DNA of 64,000 nt from Liolophura sinensis (taxonomy: Eukaryota; Mollusca; Polyplacophora; Chitonida; Chitonidae): contig NC_088304.1 in NCBI RefSeq assembly GCF_032854445.1, forward strand, positions 27,599,732 to 27,663,731, given 5' to 3'. Shown one piece after another: positions 33,661 to 48,069 of this stretch. A program made the position numbers and the translations under genes. The notes under the pieces are model-generated. The model was not told the DNA's origin. It ran no database searches and saw only the letters and a list, made by a program, of their open reading frames with translations. Within the stretch, counting starts at the first letter, position 1. Every line of letters starts with the position of its first letter.

Positions 33661-35156
33661 AATGCGTACTAAGACACTATTTACAGGATTAAATTTAGTT
33701 AATCATTTATTCACTTTTGACGTGTGATCCCCACAAAATGAAGTATCCATCAGAAAAAAACAACAATTTTAGTTTTGTCCACTTTAAGCACTTTGCTGTG
33801 TACAGATATCACACCATTATCACAGGATGCGGTGTACAAGCATAGCGGATACTTTACGTTTGGCCGGCTGTTTTTCCGCCCCCTTAGGAACTCCCATGGG
33901 CTAGCCTGATGGTTTTATCTCGTGTAAACCCATGCTCGACTAGCGGCTATCAAAGTATGGCGATGCCAGGTCGCCTTGGCTGTAAATTTCTTTCTCAGTA
34001 ACCGAAGAAATTTTACTGCAAACACATGTTCCATTATCGAGATAACGGTTTCTGTCCGAGAGCCTAAAAAAGCAGACGTTGTCTATACTATAAACCATTC
34101 GAGAAAGCCTTGGGCAGTTTATTGGCGACGTTTACAACTGACCTGGCGGACAATCTGGGCAACAAAACAACAGCTGAGACGGATGCTGAACAAAAAAACA
34201 GGGCTATACACTATGGATATCACATACTGTTATCGAAGACATTTCAAAGATTGCCCAAACGTATACTCTATCCAAAACTATTTCTTGTGTAGAGGAAACA
34301 AACTTCTACCATGCAGGCTGAAACTATTGTATGTCCTTCGACTCGAACAGCAACAACAAGGTTACACAATTGAAAACGCTTCCCTCTTTCGTGTTTATGG
34401 GTACCTTAATATTCGGACTAAAAGACTTCCTTGTTAATCGTCCAACGGCATACAGGATTTCCCTCATCTGACCTTTAGATATAAGGTTAAACTACCCCCT
34501 TACTAATTTATGTATGTTAATTGGCCGAATATACAGAAAAATTTGAGGAGAGTTTGAAATTTCAATGTTTCATTTTAGTTTCAGAAAAACCGTCAATGTG
34601 ACATACATTTGTCGTCATATTAAATGAATGATATGCACGGAAGAACCTTTTATATACTATCCCTTGGTACAGTAGATACACCGTTCAGTTCTGATTCTAA
34701 ACATGATACAGTGTATGTAATAACTAGACTATCGACGGAAGAATCCTTGATGATGTTATATAATAGCCATACTGTTACAGCACTCAGTCTAACACACATG
34801 CCGGTGCAAAACCATCTGATGCTCATTCTAAAGGGTCACAGAACAGAGGATCCTTGTCTAGTTCTAGGATAGTGACATCTAATACGTTGTCAGTATATCT
34901 AATATGATGGTAACATATTTTTGTACCATATGTCGAGAGCGTGTAATTTGTTGTTATCTAAGCATTTTACATCAAGAGTTAGAATAATACTCTATAAGTG
35001 CATGGTAAACTGACAAGTGGCTTTGACCATTTTCCAACTTTCACTGTCGTCAATCCTTTGGTCTTGCCGTCTATGCTGTCAGTTTTTCTTATTAAATAGT
35101 ATACATAAATCGTTGCTAAACATCTCGCATCTGCTCTGAACTAGATACAATTAATA

Positions 35157-35189
35157 CCCCCCCACTCCCACCCCCACCCCCAACCCCCG
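35157..35189 (+). repeat. C-rich tract, G-quadruplex-capable on the minus strand
   Basis: CCCCCCCACTCCCACCCCCA and two further five-C runs. Confidence 0.8.
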
Positions 35190-36959
35190 TCAAAAAATGA
35201 TAAATTAAACGTCGGCCAAAACTATAGGCATATAACTCTCAGCCAAATACGTATACAGGCGATGCTATGTTTGCGTTGTAACCGTCCAAACTGGACTCTG
35301 TTGACGACACACTGCTTGCTAAGCAGAAGGGCATGATCTATCCGTCCCACGACACGCAAAACCCTTCTGCTTGCATAACGCCCCATTGTGAAAAGATCAG
35401 TTCGGATAAAGACAAAGGTCGACATAGGTCTTCAAACAAAATGTCAGAAAAGATCAAGGTAGATATATTTACCGTATCACTTCAATGGTGCGCGGCGAGG
35501 AAAACATATATACAGAAATATGATAAATCCGGCGGCCCCGGGACTGTTTATGCTTGTTTAGATAGCTAGGGGAAGAGACCAGGTTTTACACACAAACAGG
35601 GCGCCGGGTGACGACGGAGCGACCTCAACTTTATAAACTGTTCCCCCTCTGACACCAGGCTCTCTTATCGGTGGATAAAGGGGTGAGAGACGAACATCCG
35701 TAGCTGTCGTCGGTCAAGGAACTGTGTCCCGGGAACAGCAGTCCGGGTGAGAAGCAGAGTCGTGCTAGAGACACAATAAAACTCCCAAACAGTGGCTTCC
35801 AAACTACATACAGATGTTTTTTAGGTTAGGAAATGAGCCACAGTGTCAGTCTTGTTTATTTCATGCATAGGTCCCAGCAAAGAAGCCCCGTTAACAACCT
35901 TTCTGTGAGATAAGACGTTAAAGACGTGCTCTTATATAAAATACAGCTTATAATTTCCTGTTGTGTCAAGCTGCGCATTACGTGTTCGTTCAGACACATA
36001 TACCCAATTAAGCAGAAGTACATGTACATGGTTTTCAGACTGGGAGTTTCTGAATCTCTGATCTGTTCTTTAAAAGACAACTAAATGTCCACTTAAATTA
36101 CAGCTTTTAATCTGCTCTAATGTTCCATACATTTGCTTTCCACCATATCCCATACTGATAGTGTGTGTTAATGGCATAAGCCAATATGTCAAAACTACGA
36201 TGTTGAAGACAGTTTGGTCTGTTTTCATCCCCTCTCACAACATGATTTAAAGACCTATAGAATGAGGGCCAAGTTGATGACCGGCGGTTTATCAGGTCGC
36301 TGAATACAAACATTTGTTACCACCGATAAAACCGTGAGAATACCAAACAGAAGTGCCTTCAGGGTCACCTTTTAAGATCCATCTATGTATTGGGGTCACC
36401 AAATCTTCCACTTAACCGCTGTAATCTCGATTGGTTGTTGGTTGCAAACACGTGTAATCTGCCAACTATCAAATTAAATCCAACGACAATAACAGCTCGA
36501 ACAGTTCTCGACCGATTCCTCAATTGAGGATTCGCTCTTGACCTTGTGGATGAATGGATCCATCTGATGAAGGGTCATGCATTCTGGCAGAGTGGCTGTG
36601 GAACATGGATCTACTTCAGGGTTAAGGGCTTTCGAATAATGATTTAGCCGAAGACAATTCCACTTCTTTTCACATCAACAAGTTCCACCAGGAAATGAAG
36701 AATACCGAGTTGTACGAGTTAATTGGTTTCATAAGACGAGTGATCTTTGTTCAGTCTTTAATGCCTGCATTAACTGGGGTTCTGTTGATACACACTGATT
36801 GGGCGGCCCCGAGGCTTGGTCCCTTTGCATTGAACTTATGCTATTGTTTGTTAAATGTGAAGACAACGCCCCTTTTGGGTAATTCTACTCTAGGTTTAAC
36901 ATCTATAACAATTAACACCAAGCGCACATATAAGTTGCTATATATACTACGCAGATAGA

Positions 36960-37045
36960 ACAAAGCGCGGTAACTGAGGTAAAGAGAAAAAGAGGCTGTA
37001 TTTTGTTGGTTAGATGTGAGGGTATGCATGTCAACTATCACACTT
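36960..37045 (-). repeat. R1 fragment
   Basis: The reverse complement contains the CTCTTT..CTTTACCTCAGTTA and GATAGTTGACATGC regions of R1. Confidence 0.5.
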
Positions 37046-38639
37046 ACATGTCACTGGATATGCTCTGGAATCTTTCAGATTAAAAAAAACTCCCCTTACA
37101 CACTGGCATTAAACGTGCATTATGGCTTGGCAACTTTTCCACATGCAGTTATCGCTACGATTTGTTATTGCACAACCATGACCTTAAACTAAATGCGATT
37201 AAGGGAAGCTAATTGATCACTCGCGCCTTCACTTCGTATAACATCTCCATCCACTATTTACGCGGCATCGATAGAAAAAGCCGTGACTTTCATATATGAT
37301 TGAAAAGCTGTATATATAATTAACCCTATACCCCCATAGGCATACATATTTGTCTTAATTTCTGTCAAAAGGATTTTAGGGAAACATTTATCTAGAACAG
37401 AGGGTCCTGAGCGTGAATATTTTTTTCATATTATGTTTCCAAACAACATTTGTGCATCATAACTAATAGCGCGGAAATTGCATGTTACGCAATATTCAGC
37501 TAGATCTGCCAACGGTTTGAAGCCAATTTCACAAAGTCATTTCTGGCTTAAGTCAAAATTTAAAGCCTGACCACAGCGCTTAGTTCAGCTGCAAGTTGAT
37601 ATCTTGACTAATTTGTTTTGAGATAATTCGATGATATAAGTTTTTGTATTTCACATGCTGACTTAAAGGTTGAAAAGATGAAATGTTTGACTTTTATTTC
37701 TTAATATGGAGTATATATGACTTTACCTAACATACAGAAGTACAAAAATGTTTCCAGGCTTTCTTTTCTTGTGGTGTAAAAATGGTTTTAAACAACGGCC
37801 CAATCGGTTAAGGCCCAATCAGTCAGCCCAAAAATAACTAGCGTGCAGTGGTGAGAGCAACGGCTATAGTTATTAAAACAACATGTCTGGGAGAGTCCGA
37901 GTTGGGGAAAGCTGGTCTCGCTTTTCAAGAATGTTGATCGATGACGTTATTTCCGAATATTTTCGCCCACTGGCGGAAAATTTGCATAAAACTGGGGGCT
38001 TATTAAGAAATATGGCTCAAAAATGAAATTTTGTTTCTTATGTTTGGCATATATTTCTTGAATTTCCTTAGCCATACTCTTCGCTTTGTGGTACATTATC
38101 ATGTATCCTTACACTCAGAAATGGCTTCATGGAATGGTGTCTCGTACTTTAACGTTCCCTGTATGAAACATTCAAATAATGACATTTTAACGCATTGAGC
38201 CATACCATTAATTCCTGCTGTGTTCTATCGTTAGCAATTAAACAGAACATCATACCTTAAATTTGGATAAAAAGCAGGAATAAAGCTTCATTCACTATTT
38301 TTCCAACGTATCATTGTCACAGGGAACAACGGAACACCAGGCATGCTCGCACCTGAGCATTACACGCGTTATCTTTGACATAATTTGCATTAATAATAAA
38401 CGTGAACAATGTCATTGTATTCTTTCCACCATTCCCCATTTGGGTGGAATTGTGACAGTATCGTGTTACAGGACCTGCTATGTCAATATCAGGTCAAATA
38501 TCTAACTACCGTGCTGAATATGTTCTGGGCTATCACTTTGTATACTATGCGGTGACACGCCGGTAAAACTTCGGAGGGAGCAAAGAACAACGGACAAAAC
38601 CTTGTTCGTTATAATTAACTGTTTACTATGCAGACCTAA

Positions 38640-38972
38640 TTCCAGGGCGAAAATGAACACGAAGACACGGCGCTTGGGAGGTTTTTTTCACCGAAGCCAA
38701 GAAAAAACAACTTTGATGCTTGTTGTAGCAGCTGTCGTAGAATCCGTGAACAATTCGTTGGCCTGAAGGAGGTGCAATCCTACCCACACGTTGTGAGAGA
38801 TACGGCGTATGGATGGTACGGCATCCCCAGATACATGTCATCCGGCACACGCAACCAAGCTACCGTCCCCGGGGATTTGACATCGCGTGTACGTAGTGTA
38901 GGGTTATTTACACAGACCGTGCTTTTAGTCAGCACCGGAAAGGAGGTAGAGGTGGAAACAGGGTGGGAATGA
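38640..38972 (+). other. Open frame of 110 codons without a clear start
   Basis: The frame is open from after a TAA at 38637 to TGA at 38970-38972. It has a cysteine/arginine patch (DACCSSCRRIREQF) and a polar C-terminal half. The first in-frame ATG is late (about 38835). No family recognised and no strong splice borders; the opposite strand is also open over most of it. It could be an orphan exon or chance. Confidence 0.12.
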
Positions 38973-39459
38973 AAATGAGAGTCCACGATACACTTCCAAT
39001 GCCACTATTGATTTCGGTGTTTATTGCTGCCGTGGATTCAGTGTGAATGTTTCGACTTGGGATGTTTCCAATCGCCTCAGTCTTGGCAAGGGGAAACAGT
39101 CGAAGAAAATCTCATAAAGTATACATATTTGCATACCGCAGATTTGTATGCTCATCATTATCTGCGAGTGCTATGGACAAGATTTCGGAAGTGATAACTT
39201 AAAATCCGGTTTATTCACTTCTATCGAACTGTAATGAAAAGAAAACAAGATAACTGAATTGTTAACACGCAGAGGCAATCTAGTGGGATGTATAAATAAT
39301 TATTACACGTATTATAACCGAGTGTAATTCCGCTTCCCTACACATACCGCAATATATTGGAATTATTGCACAGAAATGTTTAAAATTGTCTCGACATGTG
39401 AGCTAACAAAGACTGAATAGAAAAAAAAGGATTGAAGCCTGTTTGCAGTTGAATGTTAA

Positions 39460-39640
39460 TTATCCACGGTAGGCGTGTCCGAATGGTTATGAAGTTTTTT
39501 CTTTTGATAGCTAGGAGACGTGAGGTTTGGTTCAATCCCAGTTTTAGGTAGAGAATCTTCCAAATGCCCCCGGGTTCATTTGCTCTTGTGGCCTTGGTGG
39601 CAATAGTCGTTCTACAATGTTGGGAGAGACTTTTATTTAG
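39460..39640 (+). mobile_element. tRNA-derived SINE-like element
   Basis: GGTAGGCGTGTCCGAATGGT (A-box region), a long variable stretch, and GAGGTTTGGTTCAATCCCAG (B-box) resemble a degenerate tRNA head. The body (AGAATCTTCCAAATGCCC) differs from the main SINE. Not a functional tRNA: the arms do not pair well. Confidence 0.45.
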
Positions 39641-40107
39641 TCTTACATAAGGTTCACTGGTGACGACATAACTTTTTCACATTCACCTTGCTGTTCGGTT
39701 CAATCAATGGGGCACGCGTTGAAAACTGCGCCAGTTACTTATACCAAAGGCGGGTAACTTACCCCACAAAACATAGCTTTATAGCATCAATAAAAAGAAA
39801 GTGAACACGGCATTAGATCTGACTTAAATAAAAAAACAAATAAGCAAAAATTAATACTGAGGAGTGTGTTTAATCGAGGTTAATCTCACTTCCTAAATCA
39901 TAATTGCATTGATTTCAGGCTGGTAGATAATTTTAGTAGGTGAGAAAAACCATTTACTTCAGTGCAGGTGTATCACTTGCTTCTGTGCAGGTATAGCTAT
40001 TGGCCTCAGTGTCATGAAACTGTTTTTAATAGAGATATAAGTTCATCAGCAGCAGCTATTTCAGTGCACATGACATGCGTAGCCCATATTTACTCATTTG
40101 GTTGATG

Positions 40108-40350
40108 CCATTTAGTCTGTAGTCTTTTATATGTAACATCGAACTCAAGTTTTCACTTATAACGGTGATCATATAGCTTTAGGGGTGGACGAATACATGG
40201 TATCAAAAATACAAAAAGACACCTTTGGCCCAGCAAAACCTGACAAATCTCCTAATATAAACTCGCAGCCAAAGTGGCAAGAGCCGGAATCGAACACGCG
40301 ATCTCATGGGTCAATGGCCTGGGTCTCATAACGCACAAGGGCTTTGGTCG
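40108..40350 (-). mobile_element. SINE, strongly diverged, minus orientation
   Basis: ATCGAACTCAAGTTTTCACT and TATAACGGTGATCATATAGC match the core side, and GAGCCGGAATCGAACACGCG is a B-box complement near the right end. Confidence 0.55.
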
Positions 40351-41136
40351 TCTGAACGAGAACTGTTCACATGCAGTGACCCTGTACCATTAAGTTTTCA
40401 TCGATTTCTTTCTATACGCCTCCAGTTCCTTTCAGAAATATAATATATCCCATATCAAAATCCCGCCCATTCACACTTAGCACATCCAGTCTGACCATTA
40501 TCCCAGATAATGTATCAATTAGATGTTTGACAAGCAGAGACTCGGATTTGGCTTATAAAGTGAACATTTATTATTCAAGGTAAAGACTAGCCGACAAACC
40601 AATGCCAAACAGAATGCTACTTTGCATTAGGAAAGTCAAATAATGTATGTAGTTCGCCCTAGCTGCATCTGTTTGTCTGTTTTAAACATTGAGACAAAAA
40701 GCTGCTGTTCATTTTGGAATGCCCCGTTTATAGGATCGCATGCGCAGCCTGTTGTGCTTTAGTATGCATCTGTTCATTTTACCAGACAGGGTCCTAACCC
40801 TTGCGAGTCATTAGGGACTTGTACACACATTATGCTTAATGTGTTATACAAATGGTCTTAAAGCCGCCGTTTATCATTGTCCATCAGAGAGCAGAGGTAT
40901 CTGTTGTACGGGGGATTCTTGTACTAACTTCACCCATCACATTGTTTGAAGTTACAGTGACAAATACTAATGAGGCTGCCATGTATAATCCCAACCCGTA
41001 AACAGAGAAAGATGCCAAAGCAGGCAAGAAAAGAAAGCAAAAAAAAGTAAGACGTGGACGAAACCTTTTTGCCATAGGCTACAACTTCTCGGGAACTTTC
41101 ACTACAATCACGCCTGCGAAGCGAAGTAATAAATTT

Positions 41137-41149
41137 GGGGGGGGGGGGG
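41137..41149 (+). repeat. Poly(G) run
   Basis: Thirteen consecutive G bases. Confidence 0.9.
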
Positions 41150-42289
41150 CTATTCTTCAACGAACCATCGTTGGTCCTTGTGTTTATGGATTTGGTGAAA
41201 CAGATATCAGAATGCAGGGGGTGCGCCAGCAAGCCCACCCAGTCGTGTTTCTCGGGCCATTCATTTCCACTAGTTTGTCCTCTGGCAATCTTGTGATTCT
41301 AGCCCGCCGTAATTAAGTGGGGGCCATTTGTCCGGTGTGAGTGGAGAGTTGATCCTGGCCACTCATCCTCCCCCTGCGTTCTCATGTCAGACAGGAGAGA
41401 ACCTACAGACATCTTCACTTCCTGAGCTTCATAAAAGCTTCAATAAGTGTTCGGCTCGGCTCTGTTCTCACCGGCCTCTCAAGAGGTTAACTCTGCTCCA
41501 GATTGATTGCCAGCAATGTGCATGAGCAGAACGCCGACATATATACGTCTGCAGTCTTCCATACTTAAACTGCTCACTCTGCTGGCTTGTCACGAGTAGT
41601 GTTCCCGCTAACAAGGGGTCCGGATGATTTCGCGCAGTCTCCAACTACAATTGACCCTAATCTGAAGGGAACCTTGGCTGCTTGAGACACCCTCAGGTGT
41701 CCTCGTATAACATTGTCCCCTGGTGAGGTCCAGAAGTGTACGGAGCAGGCACTGAGTACTAACGGTGCGTAAAGCAGGAGATTCACTCACACTCCGAACA
41801 GGGATCTTACTGATTTGCCTACAGTAAAGGACTAGTGGAATTCTCTTCACTGGCTCATGGTCGTTCTCAGGTAGGCATAACCTATACACCCCTCGGTGCA
41901 CCATAATTCCTCTGAACTTTATTTGGTATAAATCTAAATGTGTTTTTGTTTCTTCACAATAAAGTAAAAATTTGCATTCTCATGTAAACTACACATCTTC
42001 TCCATGTCACAGGTGGCATGTCAAGATGAATAGGGCAAATACATGTTTTTCTCTAATTTATGAATCGCTGGCTTCAAACACTATTTTACAGAGCCGCATT
42101 TTACAATATTTAATAACCGAAAAGATATCTCTTCTGTGACAAGCACACCTATAAGAAATGACGTGCTCTTGAATTCTGTGTGGTTATTGGGAGAAAAGTG
42201 TAGAAACAATATGCATTGTTGGGAATTGTACTTGTCGGCTCGACTTACTTTACCCATGATCTATAAGGCATTTGTAATATGAAAGATTA

Positions 42290-42410
42290 CAGATCATGCT
42301 GTCTAAACGACTATGATGTTGATTACAATATATGAGACTTTACTAGTCTAAAACTGTTTAAAATGATGTGTTGTTATCACATTTAGTATACAAACACTTC
42401 AAACCATTCC
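42290..42410 (+). repeat. R1 3' fragment
   Basis: TTACTAGTCTAAAACTGTTT and GTTGTTATCACATTTAGTAT match the end region of the long R1 copies. Confidence 0.5.
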
Positions 42411-43682
42411 AGCGGGTTAGATTTTTGCATGAGACAAACTGACTGATTTAATACTTCTCGCAATATCGGTAACCTGGGCTTTCTTATGTCGTCATCCTCA
42501 GATTATTTGACAGAAAAACCCACTTTTCTCAAGAGGCAAAGAGACCATTTTCCAGCGATTTACACCGCTGGTCGCACAATTTACAGGAAATAATGCAACA
42601 ATGCAGGCTATCTAATTTCTAGGTCAGTGCAATTTAAACAATAACGCAGAGTCAAAATGGCCCAAAGGCTGTTGTAGCGACTTGTAAAGAACCTTTTGTT
42701 TATGCTGGCAGGTGTTGTTAGCATGAATGGAGCGCTATATTACAATATTTACTTAAGGCAATGAGCCGTGCCATGTCGTCGATTGTCTTTGAATCTGAGC
42801 TAATTAATTTCGATTCGCCTAGTTACTTTAGTTGCTGGCATTTCTTTTGTGGCTTGACGGACTGCAGATAAGCACGTCATGATCAATATAAACATCTGGC
42901 TGTGACGATTTAGCTTTGTTATGGACTGAGTGATCGATAGGTGTATGAACTTATTAGCAAGTGTATTGATTGGCTGGTATTTTCGACCAATGAGTCGTCA
43001 GATGGATGGAACAAAGGGTTACATGGTGATCTGAAAGGACAAATCTCTGACACTTTGGCACGTTGTATATGGTACTCTTTGTCAAGTATTGATCACATCT
43101 TCATGTGGATATTAATGTTTCATTTTCGGCAAAGTGTTGGAGCTAAGTTCACCGGAAAAAGTCATTTTCTGTAGTTATTAAGCATATTATAAGTTTAAGA
43201 AATATTACACTTGACTGATTGGAATGAACTCATCCACCTAGCTTGCATGCATTTCTTGTTCTTGTACTGGAGCACTTGGCTCCGTCCAGCTTTGGCCTAC
43301 TTTCAGAAGCTCTCAGCATTAATCAGGTATCAGGTGGTTTGTTTCTGTCATTTGGCAAGATACGAAGGAAAGCCAGGCGATATCCAATAACCATTACGAC
43401 TCGGCTTATCGGTAAAACTGTCTGTCAGACATGTAGATGTGGGCTATGTTTCACCACTGTCGGTAAAATGCCATTTATAAATACGTGTACCCCAGTCTCG
43501 ATCTGCGTATACCCAGGGGATACAGCCCCTTCACGGAGAGCAGGAGACCCTCGTTCCAGACCGAGTCCTCTCGATCCTAAGCTTAAGCCAATTCTGGCCG
43601 TCCCTCTTCGACATCATGAGCATAGGCAGAAGATGGGAAGTTCTGGTGGGTCCGCTGTCCCACAGAGGGAAGGCATCTAAAA

Positions 43683-43800
43683 CAAGACCCTAACTGAGGT
43701 AAAGTGACAAGAGGCTATATTTCACCAATTACGTGAAACCGTTTGTCAATTATCACTCGTCTTGGCCACTCTGGTTTTACGATCCATGTATAATCTTTCA
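43683..43800 (-). repeat. R1 fragment
   Basis: CCCTAACTGAGGTAAAGTGA and CAAGAGGCTATATTTCACCA are the complement of the R1 middle part, followed by the complement of the GGCAAATGGTC head. Confidence 0.7.
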
Positions 43801-43947
43801 TTCTAGTAAATTGCGACAGCGTAGTACGTGGTCATGACTGGTGTTACGGTTACAAAGAAGCAACAATATATATTTGTCGATATTGGGATTGTCCCGCTAC
43901 GAGGGGGGTTGCTTGTATATGACTTTCCCAAATGATAGAATTTATTT

Positions 43948-44070
43948 ATTTTATAAATTTATTTGATTTTAACGTCATATTCAAGAGGACCGCGATAACG
44001 GTTTTGTGTATGGAGGAAACGGGAGTGTTTGGAATAAACCACCGACCTTTGGCAAGTTACTGTAGAATTA
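43948..44070 (-). mobile_element. SINE-related fragment
   Basis: TTTATTTGATTTTAACGTCA, TATTCAAGAGG, GGAGGAAACGGGAG and AAACCACCGACCTTTGGCAA: the SINE tail/core complement with a variant body, also seen at 60790-60950. Confidence 0.5.
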
Positions 44071-44354
44071 TAGCATGGGAAACTCATGGACACAAGAAAA
44101 AAAAACATTAGTTTAGAACGGCTAGAGTTGATGGGAAAATCAGGTACATTAAAGTAGACATAGTCAATAATGCAGAAATGAATTAATCGACACCATACTA
44201 CAACTTGCCTATTTTGGCATAATGAGCGGTGTCTCTAACGAGCAATCTAGGCCTATGATAATAACATAATAAATTGCTATTAACATTAATGCACTTTTCA
44301 CCTAACTGTTCTTAAACCGTCTTGCAATGGGCTGAGGGTGTCAGTCGCAAGTAT

Positions 44355-44490
44355 TTAAGCATTTACAAATGTATGAAGTCGAAATAAAACACATATTGTT
44401 GAAATGAAAAGAGGCCGTATTTCACCGGTCGTGTGACCATTTGCCAATCAGCACAATGTCGTCGCTGCTCTAGTTTTAGTCTGGATGCTG
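44355..44490 (-). repeat. R1 fragment
   Basis: AAGAGGCCGTATTTCACCGG and TGTGACCATTTGCCAATCAG are the complement of the R1 head and middle. Confidence 0.75.
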
Positions 44491-46861
44491 TAGCATGTTA
44501 TATCAATTGCTTGAATTTTTCGACAGACTTTGTACGACAATAATGACTGATTTACGGAAGAAATGCCCAACTGCTATAAGCACGTTATAAAACCTGTGTT
44601 TTTTTTCTCTATTTTCGCCAAATGTCCATGGTTTGTGAACACTCTACTGTTTGTTTTATGTCCACAAAACAAAAAAAATGCGAAGTAAAAAGCGGCGGGA
44701 GTGTACCACCGACCGGGGCATTTGGCAGATTCGCGAGAACGCTGTTTCCAAGACGAGTTCCTAATGATGAACCGGTGTTTATACAGACAGGGTCGAGACG
44801 GCTATCTTCAGCGCTCAGATCTATTCAGTTGAGAAAACACACAAGGCCATTTTATCTGTGCTTATCACAGATGTGTTAATCCTAAATTACCCCCCTGTTT
44901 GCTCTTCTGCCATACATCAGCCAGATTATGCGCTTAGTGGTGTTGTTGTAATATGGTCTTATACTAAAAAACGAATTGTTGTTTCTTTTCCTTTACGTTT
45001 TGGTACGATATAGCTATGCCATCAAAATCTCGCCAGGCCGTGAAGTTCTAGAAATTACCACAGAGCTAAAACTGTGCATGTTTCCGCATTGGTTTGGACA
45101 AGAGTGCTAATAGGTTGACGATTTACAAGGTTGTTAAGGGACGGCGTATTGGCTAGGGCCCCATGGGAAATCTACAGGAATCTATCCGGCCCGTGCTATT
45201 GCCATTCTATCGAGCGACACCTCTACAAGCCTGATGCCGTAACAATCTCACACGCCGACGACTTGAAGCCGGGCGGCTCGCGATGAAGTAACCAAGCCGG
45301 GGTATCGAGATCCATGGGTAAGCCAGTCTGCTTCCTGTCCTATTATACCCGATAGAATGCTGTTACGTGCTGCATGTCCGCTTCATAGTTACGAGAAGAC
45401 CGGAATATGGGCTTAATTTCCTCACACATATCGGGTGATTCTCATAGATGAGCCGACCAGGCCACTTAACCCAATCTGCCGACCGCTACACAGCGTTCAG
45501 AAGTATACGCCACGCCTCGCTAGTCAAAGAGGTTTATATACCAAATACACATATCACGGCTGACTGAACGTGAATAACCATTAGCAGGTGTTAGCCAGAA
45601 TAACAATATCGCTGTTAACAACTATTTTGGGTAAAAAACTTTAAAAAAGAATGAAATGGTGTAACAAAAATCTCAAGTTTTAACAGGAATTCGCTAAGCC
45701 GCAGTTGCAGCACCACTCGATTGCATTGGCCTGGTTTTATCGCCGGTAATGAACAGTAATACTCGATAGTAACGACTAACGATGAAAGCATCGATTTAAC
45801 AATCAGGCTAAGTTATCCGATACTGTATCGTACGCAGCATAGCTATGATTAAGATATTCAACTAAGCGCATTCTGAAGCAATGTTTGTTTTTAACCATGG
45901 TTAAGCAGACGCAATAATAAATTCAATATATTTGCACGAGATAATAGATTCATGTTTTAAGCCTTTGGACGCCCTATTTTTACATACAGTTACAATATTA
46001 ACCATGGGACCTGTTTTATGGCACATTCAATACTTTTCCAGAATGCATTTTTAAGCAGAAAAGAAATTTTTGATTATTTTAAAATTTCTTTTGAAATTTG
46101 GTTGTCTGCACCATAATACGGAGTCATCGAACTTCAACGGTATATGATAACCATTGTTATGTATAGATGAACTTGGGCTGTTTCAGTGACTGAAGTACAT
46201 GTAATTAGAGACAGCACCATTTCCGTTGTTAAACTGAAGGGAGACGTCTATAAAATTTAGTTGCTAAATTAATAGGCTATTCGAATGCAAAGTATAACCT
46301 ATTAACCACCCAAGGTGTATTCAAATGATATCGAATTTGGGTCTTGATACGTGATCACTTATTTAGCTGGTGCATCATGGGAACGTCATCGACATCTCGT
46401 TAGAGCCATTGTTTTATTTTGTCTGCCGAAGACAATGTTTACAATGTTGCTGTCAAAATCTCTTTCATCGTTATGGTCACTTTTCTATACATTACTGAAA
46501 ACAAGATGTTTACATTTGTAACTTTGCTATACTTGCATAGTTTTTCCGTATGGGTGTTTTAACATCTGAGTTCTCTGTTATGTAAACACCAGTCTGTACG
46601 ATGAGTAGAGCCCGCCGCACTGTAAAAAAACTCTGGCTTCAGTTCACAGTTTTTTATTGGAGCTCTCTACACTGGCTAAGCTCCGGTTTTAATTGATCGT
46701 GTCATTTCAATTCATAAACCACTTTCCGGTGTAAGTTAATGAGATACCCCTTGTGGAGCGATCGACATGTGTGGTATGCCCAGCAAGCAATGCTGCTCAG
46801 TTTGCTGTCGCATGACACTGACGTGCTGGGGCATCGGCGAAGTTGATCAGTGGCTGTTTTG

Positions 46862-46981
<120 letters not shown>

Positions 46982-48069
46982 TCAAGATATTTATATGCTA
47001 AGTGAATCTATAACAGTGCACATGCAATTTAAGAAGACAAATTTAAAACGTGTGCCATTTCCTGCAGCAAATCCCAGTGAAATTGACTGAACCTGGTTTT
47101 GATCTTTTGACATCGAGGCTTGCTATAGTTATGCGTTGTACACGTGTGTTTTGGACTACCATCACAAAACTTAAACTACCAGACTGTGAGTGTTAGATAC
47201 ATGTTATAATCACAAAGCAGTGGGTTGCAGGGTATAACATTCGCGGTGTAGTTAACGCACACGTGTCCTCAATCAGTGGAAAGCCACGCGATCCGCTATG
47301 GTTCACGCTCTCGACCACACTCGTCCATTGTTGAGAAATTGTTACTCTCTGTGTCTTTGTAGATTTAGTGCAGTTAAGTGCATGTTCGAGGTTTAATTGA
47401 ATCCGTTCTTTCCCTTCATCGTTGCAACGCGTATCAGTAGCAAACCAACACCATTTCCGGGCAAAAAGGTCGTATAACAAATGTCCTATCGTCAAAAAAA
47501 GTCAAGGAGAATTTATCTCTGTGAAGATATGTTTTTGTCTGTCTGGCACTACGTCGTTTCGTATTTAAGAAAATACGTCACTTGAGTAACAACTGCTAAT
47601 CAAAAGAGACGTCCTGGGACACGGACTGAGTCCAACGCTGTCTGGTCGTTCGCCATTGTTGTCCGCTTTGTGAGAGACTCACATACGGCGAGGGTGCATC
47701 TGGCATAATAATCAATATGGAATAATATCTGTTTTGCCGTTTAAAGAGAAAGTGTCATACCATCCATTTCGTAGTGAATTAGGTGCGTCTAGGAAGAGCA
47801 TGTGTTAGGCCATAGCTGAAGATAACATCGTTATAAAGCTAGGGCTAGACGACCTCTATATAAACACCCATTGTAAGAGATGACGATTGCAGGAAATGAT
47901 GGCTGCACAGGGATGGCATACACTCTATTGCAGTGTCTAACCAACTCCCATGCAGTCAGGAATGATTCAGTTACACGCACGACTAGTGGAATCACATACA
48001 GTTGAGGACAGCCACTGAAGATGGGTTAAAACGTATGCAATGAAATATAACAGACTTACAGAATCGAGT

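Larger units (their letters stand above)
33661..39459. other. Intergenic stretch without a supported gene
   Basis: Holds the longest plain ATG frame outside repeats after the array artefact at 10498-11022 (33976-34437, 153 codons), which lacks any domain or codon signal. Also a C-rich tract, one R1 fragment and the open frame at 38640-38972. Confidence 0.45.

Noticed and set aside
33976-34437. 153-codon ATG frame, the longest plain one outside the poly-Phe array artefact
   Set aside because: No domain, no signal peptide, an overlapping open frame on the same strand, no splice context. A chance frame is likelier.
43243-43680. 145-codon ATG frame with a Pro/Arg-rich end
   Set aside because: Nothing recognisable, and it abuts an R1 repeat. 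Could be a terminal exon but unsupported.
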